From Bimastos eiseni (Eukaryota > Annelida > Clitellata > Crassiclitellata > Lumbricidae): DNA of 64,000 nucleotides. This document shows positions 24,401 through 36,400 of the stretch, in pieces. The stretch's first letter is position 1. Each line of letters begins with the position of its first letter. The notes beneath the pieces were generated by a model. The model made no database searches, was not told the DNA's origin, and saw only the letters and a list, made by a program, of their open reading frames with translations. Where the stretch lies: assembly GCA_959347315.1 (NCBI GenBank), contig OY365806.1, forward strand, positions 27,022,811 to 27,086,810, read 5' to 3'. Position numbers and translations under genes: made by a program.

Positions 24401-27400
24401 ATCCACAAAACAAGCAAGCAATAAAAGTTTCTAGGAAACCAGATCGTCCTCTGCGCACAGTCATCTTCGAATAAATTCATGTATGACTATGCAGCTTTTC
24501 TAACGTATAACGACACCTAGACGTTGGCGTCTATAAACATTTAAACGTATTTTTATGGTCTTTAGTTCATTTTCAAATAACTTTCATACACAGTTCAAGC
24601 TCTTAGTATCATTCCATGAAATATAATTTTGCTTCTCCGTGGGATAATGGAAAAACAAAAAGTTTGAATTGTTTCAGGTTATTTTTATCAAACATTTTCT
24701 TAAATGTAATGATTCTATCAAAGCAGTGGAATATACCACGAATGTAATAATTCTACTTTCTCCATTTGAAATTCTGAACATCTGTTTTTTTCGAAGGTAT
24801 GCAGAGCGTTGTGACATCATATTTCAAGGGCTATGACTTGTCACGTGAGACGATGGCGGAGGGGGTCAAAATTCGTCGATATTTGTGCGACGTCATTTAT
24901 GGACTTTCTAATCTTTTTCACATATCTCAAATACATATTATATTATACACGACTGTCATAGACAGTCGAAAGAAATTATTTTTTGACTTAACTGTCGCAA
25001 ATTGGTCAATTACATTATAGAAATTAATTTTTTCAATGTTTCTTGTTCAATTCTAAGAAGAGCAAGATCGCCGAGACGATAATGTCTCATTGAGGCCCGC
25101 AAATACGAAAAAATTAGCTTCAATTTGGTGAGGGACCGCTCACATCTTGCAAAATTATAAAACAGATTTGTTAGAAGAATTTGCAGTGAAATACGTAGAT
25201 TATTATGTTACAATATTTTCTCGGAGAACAGCCATCTCAAATGGCTGAATTACACACCACATACCCATTTACAAGACAACTGAATACTTGGTAAATGTGA
25301 TCAATAAACGCTTCAAATAATGAGACTGAGCGAAGACACAATTTGGAAGCGTCTGCCACATTCGCTATAGCTTTGAGCAACGATAGTGAGCGGAAGAGAT
25401 GGAAATATTAAACTGGCTTAAATTATTTTACTCGGTGTGCCTCGATGCATTATTTCGCTTTATTCAGCAACGCTGGTGAAATGACAGAAAGAAGCAAACC
25501 TTGAGTTGAAAGCCGCTTCTAGCCTCATTCTTATTTCCGGGCTCTTTACATACTTCATGCACTGCAGGTAAGTCATACTGGAGAGTCGAATTTTACAACG
25601 CCCATCAGTAGTCTAAAATTTTATAAGAAATTTATTTCATTCACTCATCCAATTGTGTCTGTAACTTCCAAAAGCAACGCTATGTAAGCCTTACATAAAA
25701 GAAGCAGTAAAGTTATTGAGATATGATCTGTGCATCCAGAGAAATTTTTCGTTTTAAAACCACGCTTACGCTTGTGACTTGATCAAAGACGCCATGTAAC
25801 TGACCATACAGGTCCATACTGCCGTGCAACCTAAACCTCTGTCTCTGCTTCACTTCTTCCGACTTTTATTTTCTACCATTTCATTGACGCCTTTTGTCGT
25901 CTAACTCGAATTTTAACGCAAATAATTATTTTCACGATTCGTTGCAGATAATTATACAAATGAGAAAATAGACAGAAATGTAAAGAAACCAACAAAGACG
26001 AATGGCGATAACTGGTCTTGTTCTATATGACTCCTATGAAACACTGCAGCGCAATGTACGCTCGGGTTGTGTGGTGGCTGTAAGCATTATTTGGCTGTTT
26101 GCTGGCTTCTGTATAGCGCCTGTATTCAATTGGTAAATGATATGAGTAGTTATATTCGTTGCTACCTGGTGCATTTAGTCTATATACACCTATAATCACA
26201 TCAAATCAACCAATAATTTGGTTATAGTCGCCTCGTACTTAGGTTATAATATTAACCTAACTCATCAACAGGCAAAAAACCCTAGCCACATGTGGATGTG
26301 TTGCCTCCAAGCAAGCTGGTGTCAAATAAATCCAGCGTTCTATCGTTGCAAAAGCCAGACAATCGACACATTTATCCATGCAACGAAGACGCTATATTAG
26401 CCCCAAGCAAAAAGAATATTATCAGTTCATCTGTTTATGTCTGTCTATGTCTATCTATCTGTCTATGTCTGTCTATGTCTATTTCATATTTCTCTGCAAG
26501 TATTCGTTGTTGCTGTCATCCATTTGACGGCGATGGATACGAACAAGTGATTTCCACTATGTTGGATCATTGTTCCGCTTTTAATGTTAGTCTAAGTGAT
26601 ATAGTGAGTAGGTTCTTTATAATAAGAGCACTTATGTCATAATCATCATCGTCGTCGTCGTCATCATCATCATCATTGTCGTCGTCATAACATACACGCC
26701 TATTCATACATACACGATAGCACATATCACATCTGGCACCAATTAAAACAATCGCCACAAGCGTGTTACTGCATCGACGTAGACAATAGCCATATAGACA
26801 ACGATGAGTCTTGCTGCCATATGGAACGTATTAAAGTACAGCGTATAGACAATGAGCTATGGAACTAAAGAATATTATACTGTCTCTCTGTAACAGTCTC
26901 GTGTTATTAAGACACAGCTTAGATAACCCAGCATGGACAACAGCGAGCTGTTCTATTGAAATAATTATTCATCCAGGCATCCACCCAGCCATCCAACCAT
27001 CCAACCATCCATCCATCCATTCATCCATTCACCCATCCATCCATCCATGCGTCCGTCTATTGAGACTCTGTGTTTCCTATACAGCGAATCTAACAAATAA
27101 ACTCTCTATGCCTGTTTTAATTACGTCACAACGAATATGAATTCCGTTAAGATATTTGATAAAATATGATCTTTATTACAAAGCATAAGCCTGAATATTC
27201 TGTTAAGAACGCGACTTCATTGATTAGCTAGATGGGGGAAGAAATTGTTAACACTAGCAATTTTGCAAAGCAGCAGCGCATATGTTATTTTAGTAAAAAA
27301 GAGTGAGCCTATTTTAAATAAATGTACTTTAAGCGGTCTTTGCGGATAGATACTGTTAGCAGGAGAACATCGACAAGGGTTCGAATCTTCCTGACATATT

Positions 27401-30400
27401 CGTAGACATTCGTTCGTCAGGAAAAGCCACCTCGTGATCGTCGGTTTCACTCAGCAGCGTCGTCGACAAGGGTTGACTGCTCTGTTCGAACCCGTGCAAC
27501 TTCGTTCTTGAGATAAGCCAGTTCGTCAGCCGTCTCGCGAAGGCAAGCCATCAATTCTCTCATTCGCTGTTTTTGTTTAAGATCTTTCGCTTTTATCTTT
27601 CGAATCCTTTCACGAATCTTCACTAACTTGCGTTCCTTTCCCCCAACGTTGGCGGGTCTGTCATTAGCCAGGCTATGAACGAAGGTCTGAAGCTCATCGC
27701 CCATATTCGCAGTCTGAGAGGGGAATTTGGTCACAATGCACCCGAAAAAGTAAAAGCGTGACGATGTAACTACCGGTCACACCAGTTATTTTATAGTCCT
27801 GGCTGTTCGAGAACATTCCAGAAGGCTCTAGAATCTGGCGCACATTCACGATCACGAGTTATCGAAATAATGAGAACGCTTGTTTGACGCCAACGCAGGT
27901 AGACTCATCGTCACGAGATGGAACAACGTAGGTCGTAGTAGAAACTATGACGCAAGTCTGGTAGGAATATGCAATACTTTCTATATAAATCATTATCACA
28001 CGATCACCAAATCTTCATTATCTACCCACGAATTATGTGATTCAGGGTATCCGAGCCATTTTACCAGCAATTTCTTCCCACGTTTGCTAATGATCTTTTC
28101 AATTCTAAATATCTCTTGAGTTGTCTTCTGTAGCTCCTGTTCATAAAATGAGCCCTGTATTTCTTCTCCACTTTGATCAGTAATCTTATAAGTTGGAGGA
28201 TCCGTGTATTGAATCTGAGATACTGTAAAAATCTCTTCCGTCCATCCTTTTTCAAATATATTCTTTTTCTTAGTTATTCTAACTTTATCACCGATTGAAA
28301 ACCTAGGCACAATAGGCTCTAAGACCTCGTCGCCGTATAAATTCATAAATACAGTCTTTTCATTCACTTTCATACTAGCCTTAGCGGGCGTCATTTTAAC
28401 GGAAGAATGCCTAGTCTCGTTATAATTACTAACCATATCATCCAACACATCGATATATCTTCTAGTTGAATTAGCTGTAAAATACTTAAACGTTTTCTCT
28501 TTCATTGTCCGGTTCCATCTCTCAACCACGCAGGATTTTTCTTCGTTTTCAGTAGAATATAACTCAACTAATTCCCGGAAATTTTTATTATAAAATTCTT
28601 TTCCTTTGTCTACCCATAGTTTACCAGGTCTTCTACCGCTCTCGAATATTTTCACGAAGCCACTAGCTGTAGATTTTCCACTCTTATCATTCAATGGTAT
28701 GATCCACCCGTACTTGGAAAACACATCTATCACAGTAAGTAAGTATTTCACACCACTGTTATCTTTAGCGAAAGCCTGCATATCGACTAAATCAGCAGCC
28801 CATATCTCATCTATCCCACTAACATACACCTTTCACTTTCTAAAATGCATTACTTCAGGTTTATGCAATTCATTCGCTAATTGATTAGTCCATTTCAGAT
28901 CGGGTTGTAATTTTAGGCTTTTTTAAAACCTAACCCCAGGCTCGCTTTAGTGGATAATATAGGTTTGACTATTGCTCTCTCTATTCTCTTCCGCAAGCTA
29001 AGATTAGGTTTATTATTCAATTCATTAACCGCTCTATCGGCGGCATTCCTAGAAGCCGTGTCCGTGTGCTGGATGTAAGCTAAATCATGATAATATGCAG
29101 CGTTATTGACTCTATCAACGGGTTTAGACCAATCTTTTGGAGTTCCATCGGGATTCAATTTCAAATCCAGTCTAGTTCCTGGTCCTGTAAACTGATGTCC
29201 CGGCAAGTGCATCTCACCTGGAAATTTAGCCCACGGTAATTTAATACCGCTAGTTACTGAATTTAGAGACCCAACAAGATCCCCACCTTCTACTGCTTTC
29301 ACGAATTGAGTCTTTGTTTTTCCACAAACATCACACGTGCCTCTAAGCATTGACCTTCCATTCTTCGTTACAACAGTCTGTACATTTTTAGTTTCAGTAT
29401 GAGTTTTACACTTTACGCAATACATTTTAAATACGGTGAGATATATTTAAAATGGAAGTCAAAGATTTTTCGTGCAACGACATATTATCTAAGAGATTCA
29501 ATAACCCTCTTTTACCTAGAAGTATAAGAGGGTTAATCGTAGGAAAGTCTGGATGTGGTAAGACTACTTTACTGTTGAACCTACTTCTAAGACCCGGATG
29601 GTTAGATTATGACAATCTACAAATATTCCGAAGGTCTCTCTTCAAACAGAGTATACAATTCTGAAAAAAGCATTTGAAGAAAAACTACCTAAAGAATCCA
29701 TCATCGGGTTATTTTATATTCAAGACGAGATCATAAGACAAAATTATTCACCAGAGGTTGTAATTGAGGAAATGGCTAAACACTTGAATAAAAAATCTGA
29801 TATTTCTTCCCAGTTCTTTGAATCAGCAGAAGACGTGCCAGACCCGAGTGACTTGACACCTGTGACAAGAAGAACTTGATGATTTTCGACGATTTACAGT
29901 TAGAAAAGCAGAATCAATGCGAGACTTATTACATCCGAGGAAGACACAGTAACGTCGACTGTTTCTATCTAGCACAGAATTATTTCAAACTACCGAGACA
30001 TTTAGCTTCATCGTGCCTCTGAAGCACATTTTTGGATTCTGTGAGGATTATGATAAGGTAGTCTACGGTATGAAGCAGACTTTAACTCTCGTTCGCAAAC
30101 CTGACAGCGATGCTATTTTTAGGGCAAATGCGGTAGCGGCCGGCAAAGTCAACCTCAGTAAAATGTCATGGTTTATGCCGCACGTTCAAGCGTCTGACAT
30201 GGAAAGAGTGCAGCTATATAAAACGACCGAAGCAAAGGCAACGTTTTACCAGTAGCCTATCGAGCCCATCTTTGCGATACTATAACGGTTCCTGTATCTG
30301 CCACGTTTAGCTGGCGACTTAGTGTAAAGAGAGCGCCAGAAAAACCCAGGTACATCATAGTTGGATTTCAAACGAATCGAAGCGGCAATCAAGAGGCTAA

Positions 30401-33400
30401 TCCATCAATTTTCGAGCATTGCGATATCAAGAACATGTATGTGATGATGAACCAGGACAGATATCCAGCGGTCGACTACAACCTCTCATTCATGACTCAG
30501 CAATTTTCGAGAGCTTACAGAGATGCCGCGACCTTTAGCGAGAAATTTGTTTGGGATGGACCGACTCGTGACTCAGAGCAACATCACTCCAGCCGACTAC
30601 AAAGACTTATACCCGCTATTCGTTTTCGATGTGAGTAAGCAATCTGAACGGCTGAAGTCATTAGTTGTCGATTTCCAGATCAAGGCTACTTTCAATGCTG
30701 CCATCCCTGCTGGAACTGAAGCTTAAGCAGGTATCATTTCAGATAAATTGTTAAACTTCCAATCAGACGGCCAGAGGATGAGCGTAGTATATTAAAGAAA
30801 ATATTTTCTATTATAAAATGAATCTCTCACAACTGAAATCGCTATTGAAGGATCATGGAATAAAGCCGAGTTATATGAACAAACTAGAAATGTTAAGAAC
30901 ACTGGTTGAGAGGGGCATTTTACTGGAATCAGAACTGAAGGCGCCGGTGAAGGTGAAAAAGGACATGTCGCCCAAGTACGAGCATCTAAAAACGATTCGA
31001 AATAATCCCATACGCGTAGAGATCCTAGACAAAGATACGAACGAAGCCGTCATCTACCCATCGTTGTATAAGGCGAGTATGGCTCTCAAGGTTGGCGCGA
31101 ATACGATACGTCATTCCAACGGTAAAATATGGAGAAATAGATACGAGATTAAGATATCATCATAAAGTTTTATCCCGACTAAATAAAATATGAGGACTCG
31201 CAAATATATAGATTTCGAAACTTTAGAGGAAGACGTAGTTTATACTGTTAAAACGAAGCAATATTTGTATGGCACAGTAGGATATTTTTACCTGATTACG
31301 GTAGTAGCGCCGGATGAGGTGGAATATTACATGAGCGTATACGAGGGGCCATTGCATGACAAATTGGAGATGAATAAAGAGAACAAGACATTTACTTCCC
31401 TGAAAAGGAGGATAGAAACGGACCCGGGATACATCACGTCGTATATCGTGGTATCTGGAGAAAACTAAATTGTTGAACTTGTAATTTAAATTTTCAATGA
31501 GAATAATCATTGAAAATTAACAACAAATATTTAACTACTCAACAAACAAGCGGCGCACTCGCTTTCGCACTTCAGTTCTTTCTACTAATACAGCATCTTC
31601 TACTCTTAATTGAACTGATGGTTTATTTCCAATGAATGTACTACATGTTAAATCGAACACGACACTGCATGGAGTGGATATTAACGTTAGAGGGTCGATT
31701 GGATTATCGTCTGTATCATAAAATCCGGTGGTCGTATCCGCTGATCCATACGCAGTTAAAAATTTCGGGTACATCTTTAGCGGTTCGTCTTCCTTTTTTT
31801 GATAAAAGATAGACATTTGTCTAACCTGCGAATCTTTGTATTTCTTATTCGAGGTCTCCTTTGTATTAGGATCGAGCAGAAACTCTTGAATGCGTTCTAA
31901 AATACTTTTAAACAAGCCGATAGTCACCAATTCTTCATCAGTTGACCCATCATACATCATTACTGGTATACTATAACCAACAATAGGACCATCGGTTTTG
32001 TGCCAAAACCATAATCTGGTGATAAACCCCAATTTTTTAATGCTGGAGATTGGATATGAAAATCGCCTTCATCACCGTTCGGGTATTTATATTTAATTTG
32101 AATTCGTTGACCAAAGTTGTTCGTCTTATTCGCGACTTTAAAGATCATTTTATCTGGATTAAACGTTTAGTGTGTGACAATCATTTTCCTTTTATATATA
32201 GAAAATATTTTCTTTAAGCTAAAATATGAAAATAATTTCTTATTTTAATCATCGTACACGAAGAACTGCATCACACTTAATCCTGGCTTCCACGATTCAG
32301 CTTGTTTACAATACAACATGTAAGACTTGTATTTTCCTACGGAATCGATTAAAAATTCTTGATAAGCATTTCCTAAGTAAGTAGGATTTGGTGCAGTGTA
32401 TAAAATATTCCAACTTCCTGAGTTGTTGGCTCCTTCTGTCCTCCTATCATAAATCCTTTCGGAGGATTTATTCCTTCCCTTCAATCCAATCTTCCTGGTT
32501 CTAACAGCTGTTGGACACTTTATAGTTAAAAAGAATTGACTGTTGACGTTAGACACCCATTCACCTTCGTCTTTGAACGCATTGAAGGCTTTGTTATTTT
32601 TAAATTCAAAAGTGGCGTTCGCTTCAAAACCATAATTACTATTATTAGAAGTTAATCTAGGAACGTAGCTGACATGACATTTTCTTCCCAGCGTGATATC
32701 AGTAAGAGTAAGAATCCACTGTAACAGCTCTATATCCGTCCATTCCGCCTCATCGCTCGTTGATATAATATGAAATCGCCAGTAAACGTAATTAGACGAT
32801 GCTGGAAATGCAAATTTGTTCAAAACTCCTGAATCGAGGACATCCATTGTAGGACTTAGAACATCTGTAAATACTATTCCATCGTTACTCGCTTGAACTT
32901 TCCATCTAGTAATACGTGTGTTTAATACTGTACTAGCAATGATGTAGAAACCCGACATAGACAAAGGAACGGGATATTTAATCTGTAACCAAACACCAGT
33001 TACTGTGTCGGCTATCCATCATTCGGGGGTATGACAAGCATTTGAAGCGCTTTCCACGGTTCAAAGTTATACCCGGCCGCTATGCGATATTCGCTAGCAC
33101 TAGCTTCGTAAGTAAAACCGTTTATCGTCGTTACATTCGAAGTCATGGTAAGTGCTGCAGTCACGTTTAGTCTCGAGTTATCAGTGGTAGTATTATTCGT
33201 TTTAATTTGGCTGACTAGAGTTTCGACTTGACAAAAACTCGCGGCATGGCTAGCTAAGACTGGTGGATGAATGTCAGTCGGTAGAGCTTTTATCAAGTTA
33301 CCGCTCATATTTAAATCACCATTCATTTCGTTCGTTCCATCTTGTTTTAGAAAGGTATTACTCGCTTGAGATCGAGTAGCACCTCCAGAAACTATTCTTT

Positions 33401-36400
33401 CAATTGATGCAGTATCAGTTCGTCCAAATTTATCAACAGGCGTATTTTTTAAATAGGTGATATTATTTAATGCAATTCGTTTATGACTTCTTAAAATTTA
33501 CAACCATCGTTGTAATACAGACATAAATACACACAGACATAAATGACCGCAATACACTTGACCGTCTGGTTGTATTCGCTCACTGTTGTAAAATAGCGGT
33601 CTTTGTAGATATTTTATCAATTTCGCAGGAGGAGGCAGTCCATAGCTGTCGAAATAAATCTTATCATTAGCGCGCTTGATCCAACATGTCCAATGCGTTC
33701 CTTTGCCATCAGAATCGTCCAGATTAAGGATACTACACTCGTTCGCTCTTGGTTTCTTCGGCAGCTCGTCTCTTAGAAATACTCCTCTGAAATTATTTAT
33801 ATTTAGTTTCCTCGCTGCTTCAATTAGATCCACATTCGACAAAGCATTATTATGTAGCGTTACACATTCGACATCGATTTGTTTAGTGTTCATTTTATAT
33901 TAGAGAATAATGTCCATATGCTAAAGTGTGGATACCATCTTGCTGAATCACTCGTTTGTCGTCTTCCGCTGAGAGAGCCACCTTGTTGACTTCTTCGGTG
34001 TAGATATCGTGTAGGTGGGATCGAATGACATTCATCTTTCTCGATTGTTCTCTCTTGGTGAATATGCAGTCCTTGTAGTCTTCGTGAGTGACAGATTTCT
34101 TGACGACATTCTTCTTCACGCCTTTACATTTCTTGTGGTCTACTCCAGCCATCTTGTACGAATACAGTTTCGATCTTAAACCTACAAACTCTTCGATGTG
34201 TTTACCAGCTGCTTCATCTTTGAACATGCCAGTGACCTTTTTATTGATGCCTGTTTCTATACCAGAGGGGTGGTCTTTAGGATAGTCGCTAGTGTCGAAA
34301 TTACTTCTAATGTCGGGAGCTATATCGGCGTAGAAGTCTTCGGTCTTAATTTCATAGGCTAAAGAATCTGTATCTGTAAAAAGTAACTTTGCTCTATCTT
34401 CATACTTTTTCTTGATGTTATTGTAATGAAAATCGTACATTATAGTCTTACTCAAGCCTAAAATACACATACCAAGATATGTAGGCTTGTTGTAACATAG
34501 CTTCGTCCGTTTCATGTGAATGGCGATTAGGTTTTCATCAAAAATAGTTCGACTGTCGTAATTCGTTCTTGTTGCTAGTTTTATGGCTTGCTTCTCGCTG
34601 GAAACCAGTTTTATGTCTACTCGATTCTCTATATTCTCGCATGTCTTACCTAATACACTATTGTTCATTAGTTTAAAAAAGTCTTTCTCGAAATCGTTGG
34701 TGGCTTTCGTCCTCAGATTGGTATTTAGATCGATATACTTTTTCAGCCAGGCACTTTCTTCAAATTTAATTCCGCGATGAATTTTGGTTATCTTCAAGCC
34801 TAGGCTTTCATACAGCTTTAAATTTTCGTAATGGACTATGTATTTTACTTTATCGTTCCAGTTCGGAATGAGCTTAGGTACAGTTGAAGATTCAGATGTA
34901 ATATTCTCAGGGGCAAGAGGATAGTCGTTGTGGAGATCGTGTAAATCTCTAGGATATTCCAACTCGACTTCTAATATACGCGGTATTGATCTCCAATCGT
35001 TTAGCTCATCATTGCCCATCCACTGGAACCCGTGAGTTGGTAGATTTTTACACATCGCCCACCCGTACATGTTGTTCGAGTCTAAATAGGTTATAAATGT
35101 TGAAGGCTTGCTATCGTCAAACGATGGCATATACTTATTGTTTGCCTGTCCATAATGATGTGAAATGGTGCTAACACCGCCTCTTATCCCATGCTTAGCC
35201 ATTAGTATCATATCATAATCGCTCAACAGCTCCAACTCTACTCCAGTCAACTTTAATGCGGCATCCCAAGCAAGACCTGGAGAAGTATAATACCAAGCGG
35301 GATCTAGACCATAGTTCTCACTACACACATCTCTAAAATTCTCAAATACATCAGCAAGCAGGAGAACATCACTCACGTTATAGAAATCGTGGTATTCTCT
35401 AAACGTTTGGAATCCGAATTCATTCCATACCATCTGTGCATGGTTGTAGTCATCGTCACTAATGCTAGAGTCGTTAAGTCTCGAATAGAATGCTGACTTT
35501 GGTGGTAGTTCTGTTTCGTTCAGTCGATCGACGGAATCAACAGAGTCGTAAGAATAGACACCTTTTCTAAGTAGGAGGTCGAGCTGATTACCAGAATAGT
35601 GCTTGCTTAGATTCTTACACTGGTCTTTGCTCAGGTTCCTCGATAAAGCGTCAAGACTCGATGCCATTAATCTAAAACTATCGATGAAACGTAATTCTCG
35701 TTTAACCAGTACTTCCTTATTTTCTTTATTTACAAACTTATCAACTACAACTTCTCTGCCAAATGAGATATACTTTTCTTCGTTGCTAGGAATGCAGCTA
35801 ATCTTTTTGTTATCATCACCTCGTAATTTCTTTACGAATGGATGACTGTCATAACCGGATAGATTATGAAACAATACAGGGAAAAACTTGGGGACTTTAT
35901 AATTTAGATTACAAATTTTATGAGCGGCGCCTCTGTATTTTCCAGTTAAATGGCAATGATCTCTAACTCGATCATCACCCAGTTGGCCTTCGCATATGTG
36001 GAAAACTGTAGTCGAGTCGTACAGAGCCTGATCTTTCTTTCTGAATATCATTTTCTTTGGAAATTTAAATCGATTATAAATATCTTTTATATTATCTATA
36101 AGAGTGTCTATAAATATCTGATCTACATCATCGTCTTCACTCTCCGCTGTAAACGTTACGGGAGCTTGCGAATATAGGTCATCGTCAAAACATTTTATAT
36201 AATAGCAAAAAAAACTAGGGACGTGTTTTTGATATTTGTTGGTGTAAGACATGATGGGATCTGGTTGACAAGTGTCTATAGGTTTTATTAATGACTCAAA
36301 ATCGGCAAACACGACAAATGGGACTCTCATCTTTTTATAATAATTTTTGAAACTCAACATAGTTCCTGGTTCTGGAAGTTCTATCTATTGAGCGTCGTGT

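Noticed and set aside
24014..25499. Loss of exon 6 making gene 1 a pseudogene
   Set aside because: The expected YPHYFP-like sequence is absent, but a 113-bp exon at 25500-25612 with correct phases and an AAFNSR end restores the frame.
26567..26758. Asp-rich minus-strand frame
   Set aside because: Produced by a CATCGTC trinucleotide repeat.
35603..35845. Plus-strand frames of 65-80 codons inside 34088-36177
   Set aside because: Antisense shadows of the Polinton A polymerase.
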